Assembly (NCBI GenBank): GCA_965221145.1 | Contig: OZ244877.1 | Span: 1,984,001-2,048,000 of the forward strand | Length of the DNA stretch: 64,000 bases | Direction: 5' to 3' | From: Bin5 sp965221145 | GTDB taxonomy: Bacteria > Chloroflexota > Anaerolineae > Caldilineales > Caldilineaceae | In this document: one piece after another, positions 17,469-26,009 of the stretch | Layout: each line of letters opens with the position of its first letter | How positions within the stretch are numbered: position 1 is the stretch's first letter | Notes under the pieces: model-generated | Databases searched by the model: none | What the model was told of the DNA's origin: nothing | Seen by the model: the letters and a program-made list of their open reading frames with translations, nothing else | Program-made: the position numbers and the translations under genes

Positions 17469-18109
17469 CGTAACTGCATCACACCAGCAATCGCAATTAT
17501 CATCCATCTGTGGAACAGAGGGCGGCCGCGATCTGAATGTACGGTCGAAAAGGAGACACAATACCCATCCATCCATGAAGGATCTCTATACCCGCCCGCC
17601 TGGGACCAGATCTCCAAACGCATCCGCTCTCAGCGCCTCGGTATTCCGCCGGTGAGCCTAAAATGTCCGGAGACCGCGGTGGAGGCCCAGGAGGGATCGG
17701 CAATTCTGATTCCGGGGGAAAGGGGATTTTGAGGGTTCTTTCCACGGCCATGGGGCAGCATCTGCTACGAAATGGGGAAAGTGGAACAAGGCGGATTCAG
17801 CAGGTGATGTTCCAAGCCCAGCCAGAAAATGGAACAACAGGAAGATGGACGCGAAAGTGCAGCGGATAATGCGGACGGCAGGGCCGGTCATCGGGTCATC
17901 CAAGGGGGCAGGAACGTCGAAGTGCGTTTACCAGCTGCGGCTCAAGGGCTGCTGCACGATCTGGTGCATGGGAGCGTTTGCAGGGGTAACCGAGCGGGGG
18001 AGCGCTTAGTCCGTTCGATCACAGATGCAGAGCCTATGTCCATCTTGACACCGATGACAATTTAACCTGGTCTGGTAGCTAGTCAGATAAATAGCAACTG
18101 GAGTGAAAC
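17469..18109. other. Gene-free stretch with a dispersed repeat
   Basis: I see no convincing gene here. Around 17628-17660 the segment containing CGCCTCGGTATTCCGCC matches 20222-20262 closely, another gene-free position, so it is a dispersed repeat. The open frames in this stretch lack ribosome binding sites and homology. Confidence 0.5.
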
Positions 18110-18370
18110 ATGAGCAGGAGATGGCCGGTTCAGGATGCCAAGTCGAAGTTCAGCGAGTTGCTGGATACCACTCTCGCCGAAGGGCCACAGATCGTGACCA
18201 AGCGCGGAGTCGAAACCGCTGTGCTCCTTCCCATCGAGCAGTGGCGGAGGCTGGTGCGGATGACCAGGCCGGACCTGAAGGAGTTGCTCCTCGCCCCTGA
18301 GGCACGGACCGATAACGTTACGCCGCCGCGCCGACAGCATCGCCACCGGACACCTTTGGCTGTGGAGTAG
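18110..18370 (+). CDS. Phd/YefM family antitoxin
   Basis: This 86-residue protein starts with the DNA-binding fold of the family: WPVQDAKSKFSELLDTTL, then GPQIVTKRGVETAVLLPIEQW. The C-terminal 30 residues would wrap the toxin. GGAG lies about seven bases before the ATG. It is followed after five bases by a PIN-type toxin gene that carries a stop codon, so the antitoxin no longer has an intact local partner. It probably repressed its own operon. Confidence 0.85.
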   Translation: MSRRWPVQDAKSKFSELLDTTLAEGPQIVTKRGVETAVLLPIEQWRRLVRMTRPDLKELLLAPEARTDNVTPPRRQHRHRTPLAVE

Positions 18371-18375
18371 CACGA

Positions 18376-18789
18376 TTGTATCTCCTCGACACCAACGTGG
18401 TCTCGGAGTTGCGTCGTCCCCGTCCACATGGCGCCGTCCTCGATTGGATCGCGAAGGCGCCGGCAGAGCAGCTCTTCGTGTCTGCCTTTACGGTTGGAGA
18501 GATACAGGCGGGAATCGAGTTCACCCGCGAGCAGGATGATGCGAAAGCGGAGGAGTTGCAGGCCTGGCTGGACAAAGTCTTGGCTTCCTACGGTGTATTG
18601 CCTATGGACGCGCCCGTCTTCTTGGAGTAGGCACGGCTCATTCTTAGGAGGTCGGACACTATCACCGAAGACGCGATGATCGCGGCGACAGCCACCATGC
18701 ACCGGCTGACGGTGGTCACTCAGAATGTGAGTGACTTTGGCCAGCTTGGCGTGGAACTACATAATCCCTTCGAAGGTGAGGCCCAATGA
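18376..18789 (+). pseudogene. VapC-type PIN toxin with an in-frame amber stop
   Basis: Translation from TTG 18376 gives YLLDTNVVSELRRPRP, a FitB/VapC-like PIN start, and the second acidic site FTVGEIQAG. The frame meets TAG at 18628-18630. It then continues in the same frame with typical VapC sequence (ARLILRRSDTITEDAM, then IAATATMHRLTVVTQNVSDF) up to a stop at 18787-18789. A single TGG to TAG change in FLEWARL would explain it. The truncated product lacks the third and fourth acidic residues (in TEDAM and NVSDF) and should not cut RNA. This is a recently inactivated toxin. Confidence 0.8.
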
Positions 18790-18895
18790 CGACCACGAGT
18801 CAGAGACGGCCCACGGCTCAAACCGGCGCGGCGGCGCTCTGGCGGGCTACGAAGCTGAACTGTGGCGCGTGGACGACGCCTACGCAGGTGCAGAA

Positions 18896-19897
18896 CTACT
18901 CGCAGCTTCCACTGTCACCACTCTCGCCGGCGTCGGGTTGGTCCTCGCCGAAGAGGGACATGTTGGCGGGCCGCTGCAAAATGGTGCCCATGCGTATGCG
19001 GGCGATGACGGCCAACTGGGAATTGCTGTCTGTTGCCAACTGAAACGTCTTCTCAAAGAGATCGATGGCCGCACCGACGTCTCCTTCCACTTCAGCCACA
19101 GTACCCAACAGGAAGTAGCCCTGGGGATCGGATGGATCCAAGGCCAGCGCCTCGTTCCCGGCTGTGCATGCCTCTTCCAGGTCGCCAACAGCCAGCCGAA
19201 TGAAGCCGAGCGTCCACCAATAGTCCACCTGCTGGTTGGACGGCACAAGCGCTTTGGCCTCCGCCAGCGTTTCCTGGACACTTTCACTCTGCCCCAGCTT
19301 GTCGCGAATCACCGCCTCCCAGATCAACAGTTCGACGTCCGACTGCGTGAGTTGCGCTTTGGCCTCTTCGATGACCGCCAGCGCATCCTCCCAGCGCCCC
19401 TCGAGGGACAGTTGTCGCACCGCGGTGATCGCTTCGGACGTTATAACAGCGTTGGGATCCGTCGGAATAACAAACGTGAACAGGGCCCAAACGATCGCCA
19501 GCAGTGCGACTACGGTTCCGGCGGTCATACCCAAGCGGCGAATGAAGCGGCGGCGGGCGGCGGCCACCACCGCGTCTAGGTGCCACCACAGCCCTTGCGC
19601 CGGGGGATTGGCTGCGCGCAACTTCTCCAGGCCGCCGGCCACATCCAGAACCCGCTTGACACGGTTGGCCTCTCGCCGCAGCTTGCTGTGCAGACTGCCC
19701 CAGCGCGTCTGCTCCGGCAGCAGGTCCAGACCGCTGGACTCCAACTGTGTGAAACGCTCGTCGATGCTGTCCAAGAGTTGCAGGAACGATTCAACGTTGT
19801 CCCGCCGCAACTGGATGATTACGCGCTCCGCCTCGGCGAGGTCTTCCCGCAGACTGGTGGCAAGGCTCTGCCGCTCCTCCCGCACTGAGTAGGCCAT
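18896..19897 (-). CDS. Membrane-anchored tetratricopeptide repeat protein
   Basis: The 333-residue protein starts with a basic, helical region of about 115 residues, predicted coiled coil (EAERVIIQLRRDNVESFLQLL). One transmembrane helix (GMTAGTVVALLAIVWALFTF, about residues 122-142) is followed by three or more TPR units (RWEDALAVIEEAKAQL, DLEEACTAGNEALALDPSDP, DVGAAIDLFEKTFQLA). GGGAG precedes the ATG on the minus strand. The TPR part should lie outside the membrane and bind another protein. No partner gene is obvious; the neighbours read the other way. The long antisense frame at 18731-19579 is a shadow of this gene. Confidence 0.75.
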   Translation of the reverse strand: MAYSVREERQSLATSLREDLAEAERVIIQLRRDNVESFLQLLDSIDERFTQLESSGLDLLPEQTRWGSLHSKLRREANRVKRVLDVAGGLEKLRAANPPAQGLWWHLDAVVAAARRRFIRRLGMTAGTVVALLAIVWALFTFVIPTDPNAVITSEAITAVRQLSLEGRWEDALAVIEEAKAQLTQSDVELLIWEAVIRDKLGQSESVQETLAEAKALVPSNQQVDYWWTLGFIRLAVGDLEEACTAGNEALALDPSDPQGYFLLGTVAEVEGDVGAAIDLFEKTFQLATDSNSQLAVIARIRMGTILQRPANMSLFGEDQPDAGESGDSGSCE

Positions 19898-19963
19898 TTC
19901 TTTTCTCCCATTACACTGTATTCATTTTCATTCGTGGCAGCATGCCTGTCGGCACCCCCTATG

Positions 19964-20038
19964 GTGGGTCCCAATGTTTGGACCACAAAACGGGGAAAAT
20001 AAGGTGCATCAAGATGGATGCGACAGGCTCTGATCAGA
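19964..20038 (+). repeat. Solo IS3-type end (second copy at 35414)
   Basis: GTGGGTCCCAATGTTTGGAC opens a 75-bp segment that matches 35414-35488 closely through GGTGCATC and GGCTCTGATCAGA. At 35414 the same sequence is the end of an IS3-like transposase remnant. Here only the end is left. The gap around it (19898-20582) otherwise holds the dispersed repeat at 20222-20262 and a promoter. Confidence 0.65.
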
Positions 20039-20221
20039 TCGGCCAGGCCTCGAGCCCGTGTGTGATTCAGAGAGAGGGTACACCGCGCAAGATGTCCTGG
20101 TTGTCGCCTGTCCACATGATGAACAAGTTGCGTTTCATGTGTGCTTTCTCCGTAGTGTGCTATCGATCCGTCCCAAATTGTAAGGTCTTATGATACCTGA
20201 CCCACCGAATAAATCACTTAG

Positions 20222-20262
20222 AACGCCTCTCAGAGCCTCGGTATTCCGCCCGCAAGCCCAGA
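20222..20262 (+). repeat. Dispersed repeat, second copy at about 17628
   Basis: The segment with CTCTCAGAGCCTCGGTATTC and CGCC matches 17628-17660. Both copies are outside genes and in the same orientation. Confidence 0.45.
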
Positions 20263-20504
20263 ATACTAGAAAACGGCCAGACTCGGCTAATTTCGCCCTG
20301 TACAACCTCAAAGGGTTCTAACCCCCCTGGGAAACCAGGAAGCGCCGCCCTCCTGCATTGTGCCCTCACTTAGCCCGCTACTGACCTGATATGTGGTGGT
20401 CAGTGCCGAGAGTTCTCGTCCCACAGGCGCCAGCCAGGCTGAAAGGGCAAAGCCGAGTCAGGGGTTGTACTACGTAGCCCCGACCATCCGTTGCGCAAAA
20501 GGAG

Positions 20505-20533
20505 TTGCATGCTAAGTACTAGCTAACTATAAT
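20505..20533 (+). promoter_or_regulatory. Promoter of the DUF7662-PIN operon
   Basis: TTGCAT (20505-20510) and TATAAT (20528-20533) are separated by 17 bases. The ATG at 20532 overlaps the -10 box and so cannot be the start; GGAGG at 20572-20576 instead serves the ATG at 20583. Confidence 0.6.
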
Positions 20534-20582
20534 GATAAAGACCAACCGGCTTTTACCCTTGGCGTTGATATGGAGGCTAGGC

Positions 20583-20987
20583 ATGGCAATGGACAAAGAG
20601 CAGCAGTACCGGCAAATGGCGGTGAGGGGAAAGTACCAGAGGCTATACAGCCACCTGTGCGGACTTGCAACGCGGGAGTGGAGAACCAGCTTCAGCGAGA
20701 TCGAGTCCATCATCGGCTTCGGATTGCCCGCGTCGGCGCGTCTTCACCGACCCTGGTGGTCCAACCAGACCGGGGGCAACGGCCACAGCCAGGCGTTGGC
20801 CTGGGGCGCCGCCGGATGGGAGACCGCGGAGGTGGACATGGATGCCGAGACGTTGCTGCTCCGGCGCAAACCAGCGGTTGTCGCCCGCAGACTTTCCCTG
20901 GACGAAGCGTGGCCCGTACATTCCGCTGGAGCCTGGCCGGAAGATCTCAGTCTCAGGCGCGTGGACATCTACGAGGAGAGGACTTAG
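20583..20987 (+). CDS. DUF7662-domain protein, possible antitoxin of the PIN gene behind it
   Basis: This 134-residue protein has the compact DUF7662 pattern: KYQRLYSHL, FSEIESIIGFGLPASARLHRPWW, then GHSQALAWGAAGWETAEVDM and LLLRR. The pattern SAR-x(4)-WW-(S/A)N resembles small DNA- or nucleic-acid-binding proteins of uncharacterised role. The ATG at 20583 follows GGAGG by 6 bases. The PIN-domain gene starts 8 bases after its stop and no other gene is in the operon. The order small protein then PIN toxin is that of type II toxin-antitoxin operons, so an antitoxin role is plausible but inferred. Confidence 0.6.
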   Translation: MAMDKEQQYRQMAVRGKYQRLYSHLCGLATREWRTSFSEIESIIGFGLPASARLHRPWWSNQTGGNGHSQALAWGAAGWETAEVDMDAETLLLRRKPAVVARRLSLDEAWPVHSAGAWPEDLSLRRVDIYEERT

Positions 20988-20995
20988 CCGGCCCT

Positions 20996-21418
20996 ATGTT
21001 TGTGGACACCAACGTGCTGGTAAAGGCCCGAATCCTGGAGGCCCCGGACCACGAAACAGCCAGGGCCAGCCTGGAGAGCGCCCTTGAGAAGCCTGAACCG
21101 CTTCGCATCAGCCGCCAAGTCTTGCGGGAGTACCTGGCAGTCGTCACCCGTCCACAGATCTGGCCGGTGGCCATTGCCCGCGCGGACGCCCTCGACGATG
21201 TGGAGCGACTCGCCGCCACCTTCGAGGTGTTGGAGGACGGGCCCGTGGTAACGGACTGGCTGGTGTCGCTGTGCCGTCAGGTCCCCGTCGGCGGAAGGCA
21301 GATTCACGACGCCAACATCGTCGCCACCATGCTGGCGTATGGGGAGCGCAGGCTGCTGACGTTCAACGTGGCTGACTTCCGACGCTACGCAGACCACATC
21401 GAGTTGGTCGCTGGATAA
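20996..21418 (+). CDS. PIN-domain ribonuclease, VapC-like
   Basis: This 140-residue protein has all four PIN acids: Asp in MFVDTNVLV, Glu in VLREYLAV, Asp in GRQIHDANIVATML and Asp in TFNVADFRRY. Unlike the VapC at 18376 it is uninterrupted. It should be a magnesium-dependent RNase that cuts tRNA, rRNA or mRNA. It begins 8 bases behind the DUF7662 gene and ends 33 bases before the CRISPR array. I consider it the toxin of a non-classical toxin-antitoxin pair. Confidence 0.8.
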   Translation: MFVDTNVLVKARILEAPDHETARASLESALEKPEPLRISRQVLREYLAVVTRPQIWPVAIARADALDDVERLAATFEVLEDGPVVTDWLVSLCRQVPVGGRQIHDANIVATMLAYGERRLLTFNVADFRRYADHIELVAG

Positions 21419-21451
21419 CTGAAGCCTTCCGCAACCCACAGGTATAGTCAG

Positions 21452-24400
21452 GGTCTATCCCCGCGTGTGCGGGGGAACCGACAACTGAGAGCGGCTGGTT
21501 CTGTTTCGGAATGGTCTATCCCCGCGTGTGCGGGGGAACCCGCCGCCTGGTACTGACCTGCCGGATTGTAGCCGGTCTATCCCCGCGTGTGCGGGGGAAC
21601 CTCGTCCGCCCGCTGTTGCATGAACTCCTTATCGGGTCTATCCCCGCGTGTGCGGGGGAACCCCATCCTTACTGCGTCGCAATGCGGCATGAAACGGTCT
21701 ATCCCCGCGTGTGCGGGGGAACCCAGCAACCAGGCCAGCGCCCGCTCATCGTCAAAGGTCTATCCCCGCGTGTGCGGGGGAACCTAGCCAACAGTTCTAT
21801 TCAGATACACACCGGGAGGTCTATCCCCGCGTGTGCGGGGGAACCCGCCGGCAGCCCGTGCAAGCCGGGCCGGGCGGAGGTCTATCCCCGCGTGTGCGGG
21901 GGAACCCCTGGCAAGCCAAAGACAACTCAACAGTGGCGAGGTCTATCCCCGCGTGTGCGGGGGAACCTCAAAAATCACCGAACGGAGCGAATGACCGCAA
22001 GGTCTATCCCCGCGTGTGCGGGGGAACCTGTGGACTCGGACGGCACAATCTACAAGCAGGCGGTCTATCCCCGCGTGTGCGGGGGAACCCAAAACTTGAT
22101 TATCTGTTCAGATTGATAGTAGGGTCTATCCCCGCGTGTGCGGGGGAACCGACGGATTGAGCGCCCACAACCGCAGCCGCATAGGTCTATCCCCGCGTGT
22201 GCGGGGGAACCCGCCAGAACAGCCCCAAGACCCCCTGCAAGCGGGGTCTATCCCCGCGTGTGCGGGGGAACCGACCCATCGACCCCATCGGACGCATAGC
22301 CCTGAGGTCTATCCCCGCGTGTGCGGGGGAACCGCCGTGTGAGATCGTTGCGCCCACGTAAGTGACGGTCTATCCCCGCGTGTGCGGGGGAACCCGGCAA
22401 CCAAAGTCTCTTCTTCATTGCCCATCAGGTCTATCCCCGCGTGTGCGGGGGAACCTTAGCGGCTGGACAATCGACGGCTACGGCACAAGGTCTATCCCCG
22501 CGTGTGCGGGGGAACCAGCTTATCAGGAATACTAAGGGAATATCCCTGAGGTCTATCCCCGCGTGTGCGGGGGAACCGGCCGTCCTTGCTGTAGGTCTGC
22601 ACGTCGTCGGGGTCTATCCCCGCGTGTGCGGGGGAACCCAGAGCGATGTCGTCGGCGGTGGCGTCTATGAAGGTCTATCCCCGCGTGTGCGGGGGAACCG
22701 CTCCGGTCCGGATGGCGACCCAAAGATAGCGGGGTCTATCCCCGCGTGTGCGGGGGAACCGACGAGCGCGAAGAGGTCGAAGTGATGAACGAGGGTCTAT
22801 CCCCGCGTGTGCGGGGGAACCTCCGAACCCGCGGGGGTGACGTGGACAAACACTGGTCTATCCCCGCGTGTGCGGGGGAACCTCAGCGGCTGGACAATCG
22901 ACGGCTACGGCACGAGGTCTATCCCCGCGTGTGCGGGGGAACCGCCTGGGATTGGAAAGGAGGCTGGGAGAGGCGCGGTCTATCCCCGCGTGTGCGGGGG
23001 AACCTGCGTTTCCCTCGCCGCCAACGCCTGTGAGCGGGGTCTATCCCCGCGTGTGCGGGGGAACCTTTTGCGGATCCAGCGGACGCGAGTCGATATAGGG
23101 TCTATCCCCGCGTGTGCGGGGGAACCCCGCACTTGGACGCGGAGCAATACGAAGAACAAGGTCTATCCCCGCGTGTGCGGGGGAACCCATACGCCAGTCG
23201 CCCCTCGCCGTCCTGCAAAAGGTCTATCCCCGCGTGTGCGGGGGAACCACGCGGCTGCCGGTGATCGGGTGCGGCTTGTGAGGTCTATCCCCGCGTGTGC
23301 GGGGGAACCTGGCACCTTGTGGCCTTCGAGGCCATCGGCGACGGTCTATCCCTGCGTGTGCGGGGGAACCCGTTCGGGCCACGTGGCGGCAGTGGATAGC
23401 CCCGGTCTATCCCCGCGTGTGCGGGGGAACCGAAAAATAACCAAGCAGCACAGCATATCTAATCGGTCTATCCCCGCGTGTGCGGGGGAACCGTAAACCG
23501 TCCGTGGGTCGGGCTGGTTCTTCCCGGTCTATCCCCGCGTGTGCGGGGGAACCCCGGCCTGTCTGCGGGTCGCGTCTCCGCACCTGGTCTATCCCCGCGT
23601 GTGCGGGGGAACCCGCAGCATGGCCTCGTACTCTGCTTTCGTCATCGGTCTATCCCCGCGTGTGCGGGGGAACCGCCTGGCTATCTCCGCTTTCTTCACC
23701 AGCATAGGGTCTATCCCCGCGTGTGCGGGGGAACCGGCAAGACGCTGAAGGACGAAGAGGTACTCCACGGTCTATCCCCGCGTGTGCGGGGGAACCCCTT
23801 CCTCGATGCGGCGAATAGTCATCGGCATGGGTCTATCCCCGCGTGTGCGGGGGAACCGTGCAGAAACCAATCATGGCCTTCTAGCCCGAAGGTCTATCCC
23901 CGCGTGTGCGGGGGAACCTCGACAGCCTTCCGCGCCGATTTAGTCATGTAGGGTCTATCCCCGCGTGTGCGGGGGAACCGCCTTGACGTAACGCAGGTCA
24001 GCCGAGCGCACGGGTCTATCCCCGCGTGTGCGGGGGAACCGCTTGGCAGGCGGCGCCGATGCGGCGGGATATGGGTCTATCCCCGCGTGTGCGGGGGAAC
24101 CCCGTCTATGAAGTCGTACACTGTGCCAAAGATGGGTCTATCCCCGCGTGTGCGGGGGAACCACACAATGCCTACCTGGAATAATCTGCCATCGAGGTCT
24201 ATCCCCGCGTGTGCGGGGGAACCAGTAGTCGCCTATTTCGGCACCACCTGTGCATGGGTCTATCCCCGCGTGTGCGGGGGAACCGCGGTCGAAAACTTCC
24301 TGCATCCCCCCAGGGCCGGTCTATCCCCGCGTGTGCGGGGGAACCCTAGACACCCGCCCAGCCAGGCTAGACTGTACCGGTCTATCCCCGCGTGTGCGGG

Positions 24401-24650
24401 GGAACCGTACCGCTAGCGGGGGGAAGGCACCACGAGAGCGGTCTATCCCCGCGTGTGCGGGGGAACCTCTTTTTTGTGTCGAATATGGGACGGGAAGCAG
24501 GGTCTATCCCCGCGTGTGCGGGGGAACCAGCTACGGCATGGCCGCGGACGGGTCTGCGCTAGGTCTATCCCCGCGTGTGCGGGGGAACCTCACGCACAGG
24601 CAACCGGGATACGGCGTATTACGGTCTATCCCCGCGTGTGCGGGGGAACC
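21452..24650 (-). CRISPR. Type I-E CRISPR array, 53 repeats and 52 spacers
   Basis: A 28-bp repeat recurs every 61 bp. On the plus strand it reads GGTCTATCC, then the hairpin CCCCGC-GTGT-GCGGGG, then GAACC. The minus strand matches the type I-E orientation (GTTCCCC ... GGGGATAGACC), so transcripts read leftwards and end each repeat with the 5' handle AUAGACC. I located every repeat. All spacers are 33 bp except one of 32 bp (23554-23585). One repeat (23343) has a single C-to-T change in its stem; the outermost repeats are intact. The leader side is the right end, beside cas2. Two spacers (22456-22488 and 22883-22915) are nearly identical. The spacer number suggests long, active use. Confidence 0.98.
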
Positions 24651-24693
24651 CCTAAGCGTTCTTTTTTTGTCGCCTTTGCTGAGGGGCTATGAC
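24651..24693 (-). promoter_or_regulatory. Very short CRISPR leader behind cas2
   Basis: Only 43 bp lie between the first repeat and the cas2 stop codon. Read on the minus strand they include a run of seven A (GACAAAAAAAGAACGC) shortly before the repeat, as in many leaders. No -10/-35 pair can be recognised inside, so the array is probably transcribed together with cas1-cas2 or from a promoter inside those genes. Confidence 0.6.
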
Positions 24694-24981
24694 TTAATTG
24701 TACTTCACCAAGTAGATCCCGTCGGCATCGACGATCTCCTTGGGCGCCTCGCCAAGAATCCGTATGCGCTGACCGCCTACCGCTGACGGCTCGCGCCAGG
24801 TCATAACGATTGACCCTTCCTGCATGTCGCCATACCACCGCGTAAGAACTTCCCAGACTCGCCCCCTTATGCCGCTTGTCATGTTCGGCGAGGTGTATAC
24901 GCCGGGCGCTATCTCCAACATGGCCGAAGCAAGAAAACCTCGATAACGCGCTGCAACATTTGTCGTGACCACGACTGTCAT
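24694..24981 (-). CDS. cas2: CRISPR-associated endonuclease Cas2, type I-E
   Basis: This 95-residue protein is a Cas2e of the CasCT1978 kind: MTVVVTTNVAARYRGFLASAM, EIAPGVYTSPNMTSGIRGRVW and IVMTWREPSAVGGQRIRILG. It forms the dimer at the centre of the Cas1-Cas2 integrase that captures new spacers. The start lies 10 bases after the cas1 stop, with GGGGGAAAGAG before it. The C-terminus (DGIYLVKYN) lies 43 bp from the array. Confidence 0.95.
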   Translation of the reverse strand: MTVVVTTNVAARYRGFLASAMLEIAPGVYTSPNMTSGIRGRVWEVLTRWYGDMQEGSIVMTWREPSAVGGQRIRILGEAPKEIVDADGIYLVKYN

Positions 24982-24991
24982 CTCTTTCCCC

Positions 24992-25912
24992 CTAGCTCTC
25001 GTCCGGCGAACCGGCTGACGAATCTTGGTCGGGATCGACGCCCTTGAATAATTTCCTGATGCGGTCGATCATCTTTGAGACCACCCGTTGCGTTCGAAGC
25101 ATCTCCCCCGTGGTCTTTCTGGTATGTCGCTCGATGTCCAGATTCGGGTCGGCCATCACAGCCTTGGCTGATTTGAACGCTGCGGGCAGCAGAACAGTGT
25201 CGCGAAAGAGGTCGGCAATGTCCAGCGCAAAGGCGTCGCCGCTATGCTCGTGTATGAAGCCCAATTGCGGAATCGCACCCACCGCCATGACCGCGATCAC
25301 CGCCGCAGACGTTACCGCGACCGAAGCATGATTGATCGCCTGGTTCGGAATGTCTGCCGCCAAGGGCTTGTTGCGGTCGTAGCGGCGGCCATGCCAGACG
25401 ATGCCGTACCGTTGAGCCAGGTTCTTGTAGGTCTGCCTCATGCGCGCTCCCTCCATCCCCCGCAGGATGTCGATGTCCTGGTGCGGAAAGATTTCGCCGA
25501 GACGCGCCGCGTACATCCTGCGGGCGATGGTGATGCGGCTGCCGCCGGGGTCCCCCCAAGCGCGCATCTGCCGCCGGGCGATTTCGGACGTATCCGGCAT
25601 CAGCGGCGGGGCTGTGTAGCATCTGACGCCATCCTCGCCCACCGCAACCAGCGCGGTGCCGTGACGCGCCATCAGGCGCAAGGCGTCATGGCTCACTGTC
25701 GAGCCTGGCCCCAGAAGAATCATCGAAAGTGTCTGAAACGGAATTCCGTAACTCCCGCTTTCCAGCGGGCTTTTTGAATCGGGTGGGCTCTCGCGCTCGA
25801 AGCGCAGCGTGCCATCGCGGACCGTGAGCGCGCCGCGGGACAGCCACAGCAGGCCATGACGGTCCGCGTGCGGAATTCTTGCGGTTTCAAGCCCTAGTCT
25901 GCCTCGTAACAT
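24992..25912 (-). CDS. cas1: CRISPR-associated integrase Cas1, type I-E
   Basis: This 306-residue Cas1e catalyses spacer integration with Cas2. The catalytic Glu154 (RGMEGARMRQTY), His221 (LGFIHEHSGD) and Asp231/Asp234 (FALDIADLFRD) match the conserved sites. The Lys/Asp-rich tail of about 20 residues is variable in the family. GGAGGG lies directly before the ATG. The bases just upstream of that ribosome binding site form a CRISPR-repeat-like hairpin (25922-25947), so translation of cas1 may depend on Cas6e binding or cutting. It is separated from cas6e by 97 bp and may have its own weak promoter there. Confidence 0.97.
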   Translation of the reverse strand: MLRGRLGLETARIPHADRHGLLWLSRGALTVRDGTLRFERESPPDSKSPLESGSYGIPFQTLSMILLGPGSTVSHDALRLMARHGTALVAVGEDGVRCYTAPPLMPDTSEIARRQMRAWGDPGGSRITIARRMYAARLGEIFPHQDIDILRGMEGARMRQTYKNLAQRYGIVWHGRRYDRNKPLAADIPNQAINHASVAVTSAAVIAVMAVGAIPQLGFIHEHSGDAFALDIADLFRDTVLLPAAFKSAKAVMADPNLDIERHTRKTTGEMLRTQRVVSKMIDRIRKLFKGVDPDQDSSAGSPDES

Positions 25913-25921
25913 TTTCCCTCC

Positions 25922-25947
25922 GGTCTATCCCCGCGTGTGCGGGGAAA
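25922..25947 (-). promoter_or_regulatory. Orphan CRISPR-repeat-like hairpin in the cas1 leader
   Basis: The first 23 bases on the plus strand are identical to the array repeat (GGTCTATCC plus the complete CCCCGC-GTGT-GCGGGG hairpin); the last five differ. In the cas mRNA (minus strand) it gives the full Cas6e stem-loop and the AUAGACC handle, followed at once by the GGAGGG ribosome binding site of cas1. It is not next to a spacer or a second repeat. It could be a Cas6e cleavage or binding site that controls cas1-cas2, or a relic of a lost array. Confidence 0.75.
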
Positions 25948-26009
25948 GTTATCCTGAAAGCGGATATTCGATTGTTAAGGTGCCTTTTCAAGCAGAACAA
26001 TCACATCTG

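Noticed and set aside
18628..18630. Amber codon in vapC as a recoded amino acid
   Set aside because: Family sequence has a Trp-like position there and nothing suggests a recoding signal; a point mutation is simpler.
18731..19579. A 282-residue plus-strand frame
   Set aside because: It is antisense to the TPR protein gene, which has a ribosome binding site, a membrane helix and recognisable repeats.
21511..24786. Long plus-strand open frames with repeated LSPRVRGN, SIPACAGEP and VYPRVCGGT motifs
   Set aside because: These are translations of the CRISPR repeat in its three frames; the peptides repeat because the DNA does. They have no ribosome binding sites and are a known annotation artefact.
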